From CAXXOK01 sp035353615 (GTDB lineage Bacteria; Bacillota; Clostridia; Christensenellales; Aristaeellaceae): DNA of 64,000 nucleotides. A model generated the notes under the pieces. That model was not told the origin of the DNA, searched no databases, and saw only the letters and a program-made list of their open reading frames with translations. Made by a program: the position numbers and the translations under genes. Of the stretch, positions 33,763 through 41,871 are shown one piece after another; position 1 is the stretch's first letter; the number at the start of each line of letters is the position of its first letter. The DNA is taken from assembly GCA_035353615.1 (NCBI GenBank), contig DAOPZY010000016.1:1-64000 (forward strand), given 5' to 3'.

Positions 33763-34413
33763 TTACTTTGCTTGGTCGTATTCCTGCCGATCCGCCGTTT
33801 TTTGGCCGATCTTATTCTCCGTGCCGTTCAGGAGCCGCGTAATGTTGGCTCGGTGGCGAACCACCACAAGGATAAACAGGATGACCGTAAACGCGCAGGT
33901 AAACCACTGCCCCCAATGCGTGGCGCACATCAGCGCCATGTAGGTGAACAGCATGACCATGCTGCCAAGGCTGATAAAGCGGGTGAGAGCAATCGTCCCC
34001 ACACACAGCAGAATGGCGATGATGCCCCAGAGAGGGTTCACAAAAAAGATCACCGCAGCCGAGCACGCCACGCCCTTGCCGCCTTTAAAGCCAAAGAAGC
34101 AAGGCCAGTTATGCCCTAAAACCGCGAACAGCCCGCCCAGCATAGCGCCAAAGTTCGCCACGCCGAACGTGACGCCCGGCAGCAGAAGGCTGCCCAGCCA
34201 GCAGGCCAGCGTCGCTTTGATAAAATCGCCAAGGAATGTAATCAGGCCCTTTTTGAGGCCCAATACGCGCAGCACGTTGCTGGCCCCCGTATTGTGACTG
34301 CCAACCGTGCGGATGTTCACGCCCGCCCGATTACTGACCAGAATACCGGTGGAAATGCAGCCCAACAGATAGCCCGCCACTGCAACCGCAACGGAAATCA
34401 GGATTTGTTGCAT
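33763..34413 (-). CDS. plsY: Glycerol-3-phosphate acyltransferase PlsY
   Basis: Membrane enzyme that transfers an acyl group from acyl-phosphate to glycerol-3-phosphate, the first step of phospholipid synthesis in Gram-positives. 216 residues, about five to six membrane segments. Conserved loops are GSHNTGASNVLRVLG and GHNWPCFFGFKGGKGVA. The C-terminal tail is charged (NKIGQKTADRQEYDQAK). AAAGGAG supports ATG 34413. plsX is not nearby. A repeat and a terminator lie downstream. Confidence 0.96.
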   Translation of the reverse strand: MQQILISVAVAVAGYLLGCISTGILVSNRAGVNIRTVGSHNTGASNVLRVLGLKKGLITFLGDFIKATLACWLGSLLLPGVTFGVANFGAMLGGLFAVLGHNWPCFFGFKGGKGVACSAAVIFFVNPLWGIIAILLCVGTIALTRFISLGSMVMLFTYMALMCATHWGQWFTCAFTVILFILVVVRHRANITRLLNGTENKIGQKTADRQEYDQAK

Positions 34414-34446
34414 CGCTTTCTCCTTTATCATGGTAGGGTACGCTTT

Positions 34447-34475
34447 ATTATACCATGGATGCGCATCCTTGCATA
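34447..34475 (-). promoter_or_regulatory. Promoter of plsY with a palindrome in the spacer
   Basis: Minus-strand TATAAT (34452-34447) with a weak -35 (TATGCA, 34475-34470) at 17 bp. The spacer contains the perfect palindrome GGATGCGCATCC (34457-34468), a possible operator. Confidence 0.5.
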
Positions 34476-34692
34476 GCGACCCAGCCCGGCCCGTAATCAG
34501 CCGCCGGGCAGGAGCAAGCCGCCTATCCGCATGGGATCTGCAGCCCTGCGCTTCGTTTCAGCGTTCCCGATCATCCGGGCGATTCGGCCCCGGCGCGTTG
34601 CCGCTTCCGGCAGGCTTGGCACCCGAGTGCGTTCGCCCGTTCAGACTTCCAAGCCGTATCAGCGCGGGCAAGGCATCATGCCGCGTTGCGGT

Positions 34693-35976
34693 TTACTCCT
34701 GCTCCACGCGGATCATGCTCTCCAGCGTCGCAATGTCCCCATCCAAGGCGGCGATGGCACGCTGCATGGCCTTTTCGCTAGCCGTGTGGGTAATCACCAC
34801 CAGTGTGGCGCGGCCGTTGTGGCATTCGCCTTTCTGCTGCACGGCGGCAATGCTTACCTCCTCATCGGCAAGGCATTTGGCCACGCGGCTCAGCACGCCC
34901 GGCTCGTCCTTGGCGAGCATGCGGATGTAAAACGGGCATTGCCAGTCCGTATTGTTTTGCAGGGATACCTTGGGGTTCAGCTCGTTTTCAAACGTAGGGT
35001 ACAGATGCTGGCAGGCGGTAGCCGCGCGCTCCAGATCGCTTACAATGGCGCTGGCCGTCGGCATATCCCCCGCGCCCCGGCCCAGAAACATCATATCCTG
35101 ACAGGCGTGCCCATGCAGGTATACCGCGTTGAACGAGCCGGACACGTTCGCCAGCGGATGATCGCTGCGGATAAACGTCGGGTGCACGCGTGTTTCAACC
35201 TTCAAACCGTCCCGTTTGGCAATGGCAAGCAATTTGAGCGTATACCCCAGCTCCTGCCCGCAACGGATGTCCTCGGCGCTCACATGCGTAATCCCTTCCA
35301 CATACACATCGTCAAACGGCACGCGGCCGTGGAACGCCAGCGAAGCCAGAATGCTGAGTTTATAGGCGGCGTCCAGCCCTTCCACGTCGGCGGCCGGGTC
35401 GGGTTCGGCCAAGCCGAGGCGTTGCGCATCGCTGAGCACCGTTTTGTAATCCTCGGCGTTTTTGCTCATCCGGGTCAGGATGTAGTTCGTGGTTCCGTTC
35501 ACAATGCCGAAGATTTTATCGATGCGGTTCGCCTGAAGGCTTTCCTCCAGCGAATGGATGATCGGGATCGCGCCGCATACGGCGGCTTCGTAATACAGCC
35601 CGGCGTGGCTGGCTTTCGCCGCCTTTTGCAGCTCGTGCCAGTGCAGCGCGAAGGCAACCTTATTAGCGGTCACCACGGTTTTGCCGGCGGTGAGCGCGCG
35701 CAGCATCAGCGAATAGGCAGGTTCTTCCCCGCCCAAAAACTCCACAACAATCTGGATTTCCGGATCCTCCAGCACATCGGCGGGGTTGTCCGTCAGCACT
35801 CCGTCCGGAAACTGAATGTCCCGCTGCTTATGCAGGTCGCGCACCAGAACCTTTTTAACGCTGAAGCGCAACCCGGCCCGGTGCTCAATATCCTTTCCAA
35901 AGCCTTCCAGCAGCCGCCATACGCCGCTTCCCACATTGCCGCAGCCTAAAAAACCGATGATGATATTCCTCGTCAT
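34693..35976 (-). CDS. hom: Homoserine dehydrogenase with ACT domain
   Basis: Reduces aspartate semialdehyde to homoserine on the way to threonine and methionine. 427 residues. NAD(P)-binding GFLGCGNVGSGVW at the N terminus, TANKVAFALHW, catalytic region YYEAAVCGAIPIIHSL and IFGIVNGTTNYILTRM, and DPAADVEGLDAAYKLSIL. The last 80 residues are an ACT domain (FYIRMLAKDEPGVLSRVAKCL), the usual threonine feedback site. AAAGGAAGG precedes the ATG. It follows coaX by 110 nt, with no clear promoter between. Confidence 0.97.
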   Translation of the reverse strand: MTRNIIIGFLGCGNVGSGVWRLLEGFGKDIEHRAGLRFSVKKVLVRDLHKQRDIQFPDGVLTDNPADVLEDPEIQIVVEFLGGEEPAYSLMLRALTAGKTVVTANKVAFALHWHELQKAAKASHAGLYYEAAVCGAIPIIHSLEESLQANRIDKIFGIVNGTTNYILTRMSKNAEDYKTVLSDAQRLGLAEPDPAADVEGLDAAYKLSILASLAFHGRVPFDDVYVEGITHVSAEDIRCGQELGYTLKLLAIAKRDGLKVETRVHPTFIRSDHPLANVSGSFNAVYLHGHACQDMMFLGRGAGDMPTASAIVSDLERAATACQHLYPTFENELNPKVSLQNNTDWQCPFYIRMLAKDEPGVLSRVAKCLADEEVSIAAVQQKGECHNGRATLVVITHTASEKAMQRAIAALDGDIATLESMIRVEQE

Positions 35977-36086
35977 GGTTATACCTTCCTTTCGAGTGGA
36001 TGCCGATATCCATACAACGCCGTTGCATCCGCTTTGCCGGCTGCAACGGGCGCGCGGGTTGAAAGCTCAGCCGTACCCCGTGCGCC

Positions 36087-36854
36087 TTAGCAGTTGCGTT
36101 CGTAGAGGATGCGCAAACCTTTGAGCGTTAACAGACCGTCCAGCTTGTCAATGCTGTGATCGTCCTGCGCCACCAGCACGGCCATGCCGCCGGTAGCCAC
36201 CACAAAGGCGTTGGGCGCGTTCAACTCCGCGCGCATGCGCTTCACCAGATAATCCACCTGCCCGATGTATCCGTAAATCAGGCCGGATTGGAGGTTGGTA
36301 ATCGTTGTGCGCCCGATCACGCTGGCTGGCTTAATCAGCTCAAAACGCGGCAGCTTGGAGGTTCTGCCCACCAGCGCTTCACTGGCCAGCTTGATGCCGG
36401 GGCAGATGCACCCGCCGAGGAAATTTCCTTTTTCATCCAACGCGCCAAAGGTGGTCGCCGTGCCAAAGTCAATAAAGATGCACGGCCCGCCGTACTGATC
36501 GTACGCGGCAACCGCGTTGGCGATGCGGTCGCTGCCCAATTCCCGCGGATTTTCGTACTTGAGGTTGATGCCGGTCTTAATACCCGGCTCCACCATCATG
36601 GGGGAGCGCCCAAAATAGTTTTTGCACATGTGTTCCAGCGTGAAATTGATGGTCGGCACCACGCTTGAAATCGCAACGCCTTCCACGTCCCGCACATCCA
36701 TGTTTTCATGCGCGAACAGGTTGGAAATCAGGATGCCGTACTCGTCGGAGGTATACGTCTGGCTGGTGGAAATCCGCCAGTATTTAACCATCTCGTGGCC
36801 TTGGAACAGGGCGGTTTTAATATTGGTGTTTCCCACGTCCATGGTGAAGATCAT
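36087..36854 (-). CDS. coaX: Type III pantothenate kinase
   Basis: Phosphorylates pantothenate, the first step of coenzyme A synthesis. 255 residues. Signature blocks: TMDVGNTNIKTALFQG, PGIKTGINLKYENPRELGSDR (in parts), IFIDFGTATTFGALDEKG and GGCICPGIKLASEAL. AAAGGAG precedes the ATG. The upstream minus-strand neighbour is an ECF S component, which fits pantothenate uptake followed by phosphorylation. The 331-bp gap between them (36855-37185) contains no supported gene or clear terminator. Confidence 0.97.
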   Translation of the reverse strand: MIFTMDVGNTNIKTALFQGHEMVKYWRISTSQTYTSDEYGILISNLFAHENMDVRDVEGVAISSVVPTINFTLEHMCKNYFGRSPMMVEPGIKTGINLKYENPRELGSDRIANAVAAYDQYGGPCIFIDFGTATTFGALDEKGNFLGGCICPGIKLASEALVGRTSKLPRFELIKPASVIGRTTITNLQSGLIYGYIGQVDYLVKRMRAELNAPNAFVVATGGMAVLVAQDDHSIDKLDGLLTLKGLRILYERNC

Positions 36855-37185
36855 GTGATACGCTCCTTTATGCTCAGGTTTACCCTTCCGGCGGGTGCGG
36901 CTACGACTGTGCCTCCCGATAAACGGCGCGCCCTCCCAACTGCGGCTTCAAAGGGCGATGCACGGGCGGGCGCGCGTCTGCGCCTTCCAAACGCGCCGAT
37001 TTCCAAGGAATTGCGCGGAGGGAGAGGGCTCCGTTCCGCTCCCCCCCACGCTGCCGGAAATGGTCCGGCGCTGTAAAAACATATCAGATGGTCGCGTGCA
37101 ATGCGGGCCAAGCCTCCGCCGTTTTGGAAAAGCGAAGCGCAATAGCCGCGCCCATTCCGTTGCCCGCATTCAAACGCTTGCGCTG

Positions 37186-38103
37186 TTACTCGCGGGGGCT
37201 TTCGGCGGGTTCCCGTGCGCCCGGCGCGTCATCCGGCTGGCGCGAACTGAACGTAGACATTTCGGCATCAGGCGCATCGGCTTGCGCGGCTGCCGTTTGC
37301 GGAGTCGCCAGCTGTGGGGCCGCCGCTTGCAATGCCGCTGATTGCGAGGCTTCCGTGAGCGAAGCTTCCGTTTGGGAGGCTACCGCTTGTGAGGTTTCCG
37401 TTTGCAAGGTCGCGGATTGTTGGGTTGGCATGGCCTTGCGCCGGTTGCGGCGGGTCACGGCATCCACCGCCGTTTTAAGCATTGGTATCAGCACCGCCGC
37501 GACCGCCGCTTCCGCAAGCCCGTTGGGCAGGCCGACCACCGCCACCAGCCATGCGCCCGCATTGTCCAGATAGGCGTTGCCCGCGTTGCCCGTCGAAATC
37601 AGGTTGTTGACCAGCACCGTCAAATCCGTACCGTAGAGGATTACGATCATCCCCAGGCAAAGCACCGTGTTGGTCGCGGCGCCGATTGCGGCGGCCACGC
37701 CCGCGCCCAGCTTATCAACGGCGTTTTTCCGTTTAAACAGCGTTCCCCACAGCCTGTATGCCGCCCAAGCCGCGAGGGGGATCAGCATCCGCGGCAAAAC
37801 GCTTACCAACGGATTGCGAAAGAAAAGCGTCAGCCCCACCATGCCCGTGCCCCATGCGCGGATCAGGCTGCAAAGGCCAAAGATCAGGCCGACCAGCACG
37901 CCCACCCACGGCCCTTCCGCAAGCGCGGCCAGGATCACAGGGATGTGTACCAGCGTCACGGCCGGCAGCGGGGGCGGCAGCATAATCATCCCTACCGGGG
38001 TAAAGGTGAGCAGCGCGGTCACCGCGCCCAGCATGGCGGTTACCACCATACGCCGGATTGCTTCGGACTGTTTGACTCTCCTGGATACAGTTTTTCCATT
38101 CAT
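37186..38103 (-). CDS. ECF transporter S component, probable pantothenate transporter (PanT-like), with repetitive C-terminal tail
   Basis: Membrane substrate-binding subunit of an energy-coupling-factor importer. Residues about 15-200 hold six hydrophobic segments; the S-component start AIRRMVVTAMLGAVTALLTFTPVG and VHIPVILAALAEGPWVGVLVGLIFGL (in parts) are recognisable. Residues about 215-305 are a hydrophilic Ala/Gln/Ser/Thr-rich tail made of degenerate pentapeptides (SQTEA, SLTEA, SQSAA), encoded by 15-bp repeats. GGAGG precedes ATG 38103. coaX downstream suggests pantothenate as substrate; this is inference from context. Confidence 0.85.
   Translation of the reverse strand: MNGKTVSRRVKQSEAIRRMVVTAMLGAVTALLTFTPVGMIMLPPPLPAVTLVHIPVILAALAEGPWVGVLVGLIFGLCSLIRAWGTGMVGLTLFFRNPLVSVLPRMLIPLAAWAAYRLWGTLFKRKNAVDKLGAGVAAAIGAATNTVLCLGMIVILYGTDLTVLVNNLISTGNAGNAYLDNAGAWLVAVVGLPNGLAEAAVAAVLIPMLKTAVDAVTRRNRRKAMPTQQSATLQTETSQAVASQTEASLTEASQSAALQAAAPQLATPQTAAAQADAPDAEMSTFSSRQPDDAPGAREPAESPRE
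37215..37440 (-). repeat. 15-bp coding repeats in the PanT-like tail
   Basis: Between about 37345 and 37430 the plus strand repeats a 15-base unit of the form GNTTGNGAGGCTTCC at least five times with drift. More diverged units continue to about 37260. They encode the pentapeptide repeats of the tail. Confidence 0.6.
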
Positions 38104-38146
38104 TTGATTTTCCTCCGTTCGAGTTCGCTTTGGATACCCGACGATG

Positions 38147-38282
38147 GATACGGACCTCCCCCCGGAAGTGTCCGCCGCGCCTGCGTTGCCCAAGAAAAAC
38201 AGACTGCCGGTCAGGGTTTCTCTGCTTTTCGGTTTGTTCTAAACAGGCGACGGAACGGGTTAGCCAATCAGGGGTCCGTATC
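38147..38282 (-). promoter_or_regulatory. Structured leader of the PanT-like gene (long-range stem)
   Basis: GATACGGACC at minus-strand 38282-38273 is perfectly complementary to GGTCCGTATC at 38156-38147, enclosing about 116 nt, with extra C/G pairs adjoining. A perfect GCCGAA-ACG-TTCGGC hairpin (38284-38298) lies just 5' of it. The leader from the promoter to the start is about 260 nt. I do not recognise it as a known riboswitch. Confidence 0.45.
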
Positions 38283-38363
38283 TGCCGAACGTTTCGGCTA
38301 CCGATGTGCAAAGGGCTTTGGTCGTGTCCGATCCTTGCGGTATCAGCACAGCCCTAATATTAT

Positions 38364-38392
38364 ATTATAGCCCCACCGGGCTAAAAAGTAAA
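38364..38392 (-). promoter_or_regulatory. Promoter of the panT-like-coaX-hom unit
   Basis: Minus-strand TTTACT (38392-38387), 17-bp spacer, TATAAT (38369-38364). The spacer carries the dyad TAGCCC-N4-GGGCTA (38368-38383). Confidence 0.75.
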
Positions 38393-38420
38393 CTGCCGCC
38401 AACGGTAGCGCGGTTCTTTC

Positions 38421-38471
38421 CAAACCCTCGCCGCAGCCGAACCGAGCGGACGGACGAAACCGAAGCGAGGG
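38421..38471 (+). repeat. Short fragment of the dispersed repeat, copy H
   Basis: CAAACCCTCGCCGCAGCCGAACCG matches only the head of the element. It is plus-oriented and does not follow a plus-strand gene, so it is an exception to the 3'-end rule. The rest of 38472-38666 shows nothing recognisable. Confidence 0.5.
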
Positions 38472-38668
38472 CGCCGCTATCCATTTGACGCGGGCAAACG
38501 GCCCGAAAGGCATTGCCGTGAACGAGGCAAACGAAACGCAACGGTTCTCCGGCAAACAGCGAAGCTGCCGCAGCGGATCAACGCCTTGCCTCAGCAGGGA
38601 TGCCGCAATAAAAGCCAATCCCGTACAGCGCGCAGGGCGTTTCCGGCAGACCCTTTGAAACGCAACAA

Positions 38669-38725
38669 AAACCCCAAGCCCGATTCGTGCCGCTGTGTGC
38701 GCAGGCACGTTCAAGCTTGGGGTTT
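38669..38725 (-). terminator. Terminator of the pepP-efp-CD1247 operon
   Basis: An 11-bp outer stem AAACCCCAAGC/GCTTGGGGTTT encloses an inner CGTGCC/GGCACG helix. On the minus strand the stem runs into TTTTTG. It lies about 135 nt after the CD1247-type stop. Confidence 0.75.
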
Positions 38726-38859
38726 GTATCGGTTTCATGCTGGGGTAACGCGTCGCGCGTGGGCAGAGCGCGCGCGCAGCGCGAGCAAACGTCCTGCTGT
38801 TGGCCGTAAGGGCTATCGCCTCAGGCACGGTGGAATCGTTGCCGGCTTCGCCTGCCTTT

Positions 38860-39315
38860 TCAGTGCTTGCCCTTGCCGTCGTCCTCGTCCTCACCCTCGA
38901 TTACATCGGGAAAAAACGGCTTGTGGCAATTGGGGCACAGCGGGCTTTCGTCAAAGTCGATATCCGCCGCCTTGATCTGCATCGTTTTGCCGCAGTTCGG
39001 GCAATCGAAGGAGAGTTCTTCGTTTTCATCGAACTCCTCGGCGTCGTCGTCATCCATTTCCTCGTCGTCATCGTCATCGTCGCCGTCGTCATCGCCAAAC
39101 AGCGCGTCCTCAATGTCGCCAAGGTCCCCGTCGATGGATTCGACATACTCGTCCAGTTCGTCCACGTCCTCTTCCAGCTCGCCCAGCTTTTGGGCCATCT
39201 CGTCCATCACGCCGAGCATTTCCAGCAGAAGCCGGTTCTCGTTCTTTTCCTTGTCGATTCCCAGGCCCTCCGCGAGGCCGCGAAGGTACGATGTGCGGTC
39301 TGTGATACTGCTCAT
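38860..39315 (-). CDS. CD1247 N-terminal-domain protein with acidic linker and zinc ribbon
   Basis: A small 151-residue protein. Residues 1-65 match the clostridial CD1247 N-terminal region (VSYLRGLAEGLGIDKEKNENRLLLEML type, here TSYLRGLAEGLGI and MDEMAQKLGELEEDVDELDEYVESID) with coiled-coil character. Residues about 66-98 are almost all Asp/Glu. Residues about 100-140 are a zinc ribbon with two CPNC pairs (DCPNCGKT and LCPNCHKP). Function unknown; the pattern suggests nucleic acid or ribosome contact. It follows efp by 96 nt in the same direction. GAAAGGAAT precedes the ATG. Confidence 0.85.
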   Translation of the reverse strand: MSSITDRTSYLRGLAEGLGIDKEKNENRLLLEMLGVMDEMAQKLGELEEDVDELDEYVESIDGDLGDIEDALFGDDDGDDDDDDEEMDDDDAEEFDENEELSFDCPNCGKTMQIKAADIDFDESPLCPNCHKPFFPDVIEGEDEDDGKGKH

Positions 39316-39411
39316 ACTGATTCCTTTCCCCCGCGCTGGCGCGCGTGGCTGTCGAATGGGTTCATCCGCAGGAGTGGGTCCGTGCTTCCATTACGCGGTC
39401 AGGTCAGGCAA

Positions 39412-39969
39412 TCAGCAACGCTCCATGTACTCGCCTACGCGCGTGTCAATGCGGATGCGATCGCCAATGTTGATAAACAGCGGCACCTGTAAGGTGTAGC
39501 CCGTTTCCACAGTCGCGGGTTTATAGGTGTTGCTCGCGGTATCGCCCTTAAAGCCCGGCTCGGTGTTCACCACTTCCAACTCCACGAAGTTGGGGGCGGC
39601 TACGCTGAACGCGACCTCCTTGAAGAAACGGACCGTCACGTTGGTGCCTTCCTTCACGTAGGGGATGGCGTCCTCCACCTGTTCCTTGTTCAGCGGGATT
39701 TGCTCGTAGGTTTCCAGATCCATGAAGTAGTACAGTTCGCCATCGGCGTACACATACTGCATTTCCTTGGTTTCCACAATCGCGCGGGGCATTTTGTCCG
39801 TCGGGTTGAAAGTACGCTCCACCACCGCGCCCGTCATGATGTTCTTGATCTTGGTGCGTACGAAAGCGGCGCCCTTGCCGGGTTTAACATGTTGGAAATC
39901 CACGATGTTCCATACGCCGCCATCCCATTCGATGGTTACGCCTTTTCTGAAATCTCCCGCTGTGATCAT
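39412..39969 (-). CDS. efp: Translation elongation factor P
   Basis: Relieves ribosome stalling at polyproline. 185 residues, normal. TAGDFRKGVTIEWDGGVWNIVDFQHVKPGKGAAFVR (residues 3-38, in parts) includes the modification loop PGKGAAF with Lys32. Later blocks are MQYVYADGELYYFMD and the C-terminal TGYTLQVPLFINIGDRIRIDTR. GGAGG precedes the ATG. It is downstream of a Xaa-Pro peptidase gene by 34 nt, the standard clostridial arrangement. No modification enzyme gene is nearby. Confidence 0.98.
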   Translation of the reverse strand: MITAGDFRKGVTIEWDGGVWNIVDFQHVKPGKGAAFVRTKIKNIMTGAVVERTFNPTDKMPRAIVETKEMQYVYADGELYYFMDLETYEQIPLNKEQVEDAIPYVKEGTNVTVRFFKEVAFSVAAPNFVELEVVNTEPGFKGDTASNTYKPATVETGYTLQVPLFINIGDRIRIDTRVGEYMERC

Positions 39970-40003
39970 TGGTGGTTCCTCCGTTCGTGAATTGGGTTCA
40001 TGC

Positions 40004-41071
40004 TTACAGGATCAGCAATTCTTTTGTGGGCAGGGTGAGCGTACGGCAACCGCCCTGCGCCACAACAACGGTGTCCTCAATGCGGACGCCGCCTACCCCG
40101 GGCAGGTATACGCCCGGTTCAACCGTCATCAGTTGGTTCGCGCTGAGCGTGGAAAGCGCGACCGCGTTCAGCCGGGGGCTTTCGTGAATCTCGATGCCCA
40201 GACTGTGGCCAAGCCCGTGGCCAAAGCAACCCCGATAGCCCTGCGCGTCGATATAATCCCGGGCAATCGCGTCTATGGCGCGGCAATCCGCGCCGGCCAT
40301 CACCGCATCCTTGGAGCGCTGCTGGGCGGTCTGCACCGTCTGGTAAACGCGCTTCATCTCATCGCTGGGGGCGCCCAACGCTACGGTGCGCGTCATATCG
40401 GCGCAGTAACCGCCAACCTTGGCGCCGAAGTCCATGGTAATCATATCGCCACGGCGGATGCGGTAATCGCCGGGCACCGCGTGGGGCAGGCTGCCATTGG
40501 CGCCAGCGGCCACGATGGTGGAAAACGCGAGGCTGTCCGCGCCATGGGCGAGCATGTCATACTCCAATTTCACGGCCAGTTCCTTCTCGGTCATGCCTTC
40601 GGCAATCTGGGGAAGGATGCGTTCAAACGATTCGCCCGTGATTTTGCAGGCTTTTTCAATCAGGGCGATTTCGCCCTCGTCCTTAACCTGGCGCAAATGT
40701 TCGATCTCGTCGTGCAGCGGTTTCCACTCCACGCCTTTGACCGTTTGGCACGCCTCGCGGAACGCCCGCACGGTCATGCCGTCCTCTTCATAATACAGGG
40801 TGTTAAGGTTCCAGCGCGCGCAGAGCATGGCCACGATTTCCTCGTGGGTTTGGCCCTTAGCAACGCTCAGCACCTCAAAGCCCGCGCACTGCCGCTGCGC
40901 CTGCTCCACATACCGAAAATCGGTAACAACCGCCCCGCCATTGCCGCCAACCACGGCCAGCCCTTCCCCGGTAAACCCGGTCAGGTAGAATTGGTTGGCC
41001 GTTTTGTAAACGACGACCGCTTCCCGTTGCGCAAGCTGCGTCGCGGCAATGAGCCGCTTGACCCGATCCAT
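40004..41071 (-). CDS. pepP: M24 family Xaa-Pro aminopeptidase
   Basis: Cleaves N-terminal residues preceding proline. 355 residues: creatinase N-terminal domain (1-125) and pita-bread metal domain (130-355). The dinuclear metal ligands are visible in ITMDFGAKVGGYCADMTR (two Asp), GHGLGHSLGIEIHESPRL (His and nearby), TVEPGVYLPG (Glu) and GGVRIEDTVVV (Glu). GAAAGGAAAG precedes the ATG. First gene of pepP-efp-CD1247; a likely extended -10 (TGGTAAAAT) lies at 41146-41151 on the minus strand. Confidence 0.95.
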   Translation of the reverse strand: MDRVKRLIAATQLAQREAVVVYKTANQFYLTGFTGEGLAVVGGNGGAVVTDFRYVEQAQRQCAGFEVLSVAKGQTHEEIVAMLCARWNLNTLYYEEDGMTVRAFREACQTVKGVEWKPLHDEIEHLRQVKDEGEIALIEKACKITGESFERILPQIAEGMTEKELAVKLEYDMLAHGADSLAFSTIVAAGANGSLPHAVPGDYRIRRGDMITMDFGAKVGGYCADMTRTVALGAPSDEMKRVYQTVQTAQQRSKDAVMAGADCRAIDAIARDYIDAQGYRGCFGHGLGHSLGIEIHESPRLNAVALSTLSANQLMTVEPGVYLPGVGGVRIEDTVVVAQGGCRTLTLPTKELLIL

Positions 41072-41145
41072 CCGTGTTCCACTTTCCTTTCGGCGCGGCG
41101 GGTTTCCACCCCAGAACTACCGATTGTGCAAATGCCGCAATTATC

Positions 41146-41151
41146 ATTTTA
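41146..41151 (-). promoter_or_regulatory. Possible extended -10 promoter of pepP
   Basis: Minus-strand TATGGTAAAAT contains a TGN extended -10 before TAAAAT. No good -35 is present. Confidence 0.4.
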
Positions 41152-41242
41152 CCATAAACCGGATATGGACGCCAGCTATTTTTCATATTTTACGGGCATA
41201 AACGCAAAAAACCGCGCCGCCCGGGCATCCGACAGCCGAGCG

Positions 41243-41860
41243 TTAATACCCCAACGCTTCCTCCACAAACAGGACGGTCATCTTGCGCCCGCGGGGCACG
41301 CGATCCAACGATACGGTCGCGCTGCACATGCAGCTTTCGCCGCACTCATCCGGCTTGCACAGGCCTGTTTTGGCGCACGGCGTATCCAGCCCGATGCGCC
41401 GGGCGTTTTGCGGGCAAGCGGTCTGCTTGATGCGCGCCACGGCCGTGTTGATGCCGCCGTCCACCCATTTGGAATGGCTGATGACAAAATATACGGTTTT
41501 GGGGCCGTCAAGGATCGCGCCCACGCGGTTACAGGTGCCGTCGATAAACACAAGGCTCCCATTTTTGGTTACGGCGTTGGCGGATGAAAGGTAAACGTCC
41601 GCTTTGCGGCTGTTTTCGCGAATCGCCGGCACGTCCGCCTTATCCGCGCCCCACGTGGTATAAACATTGCAGCCTTTTGCCGAAAGCGCGGGCAGCACGT
41701 CGATATCCCGCAGGGAAACCGAGCCGCCCACGCCAATGTTGCTGCCGGCCGGGATGGCGTCCAGCAAATAAGCCTTCGCCTGCGCCGCCGTTTCCATCTC
41801 CACAACCGTAAACCCGTGTTTCCGCATGCCTTCCAGCGCCGCCTGCATTTTCTGATCCAT
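41243..41860 (-). CDS. LUD-domain protein (LutC/YkgG-like, lactate-utilisation family)
   Basis: 205 residues of the LUD superfamily. Blocks: AIPAGSNIGVGGSVSLRDIDV, LSSANAVTKNGSLVFIDGTCNRVG and VYFVISHSKWVDG. Near residue 150-185 a cysteine-rich segment is present (CPQNARR, CAKTGLCKPDECGESCMCS), which could bind a metal or cluster. The lutA/lutB partners are absent, so lactate oxidation is doubtful; stand-alone LUD proteins are common in Clostridia and uncharacterised. The SD GAGGA overlaps the stop codon region of the upstream capA-like gene, 11 nt away. Confidence 0.85.
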   Translation of the reverse strand: MDQKMQAALEGMRKHGFTVVEMETAAQAKAYLLDAIPAGSNIGVGGSVSLRDIDVLPALSAKGCNVYTTWGADKADVPAIRENSRKADVYLSSANAVTKNGSLVFIDGTCNRVGAILDGPKTVYFVISHSKWVDGGINTAVARIKQTACPQNARRIGLDTPCAKTGLCKPDECGESCMCSATVSLDRVPRGRKMTVLFVEEALGY

Positions 41861-41871
41861 ACCGTTTCCTC

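Noticed and set aside
34531..35949. 472-codon plus-strand frame opposite hom
   Set aside because: Antisense to homoserine dehydrogenase with all family motifs; no ribosome site.
38586..38975. Plus-strand gene across the CD1247 terminator
   Set aside because: It crosses the terminator and runs antisense into a well-supported gene.
39767..41587. Long open frame opposite pepP/efp
   Set aside because: It is antisense to two clearly identified genes and its translation is compositionally odd (Ala/Arg/His-rich). GC-rich codon bias produces such shadows.
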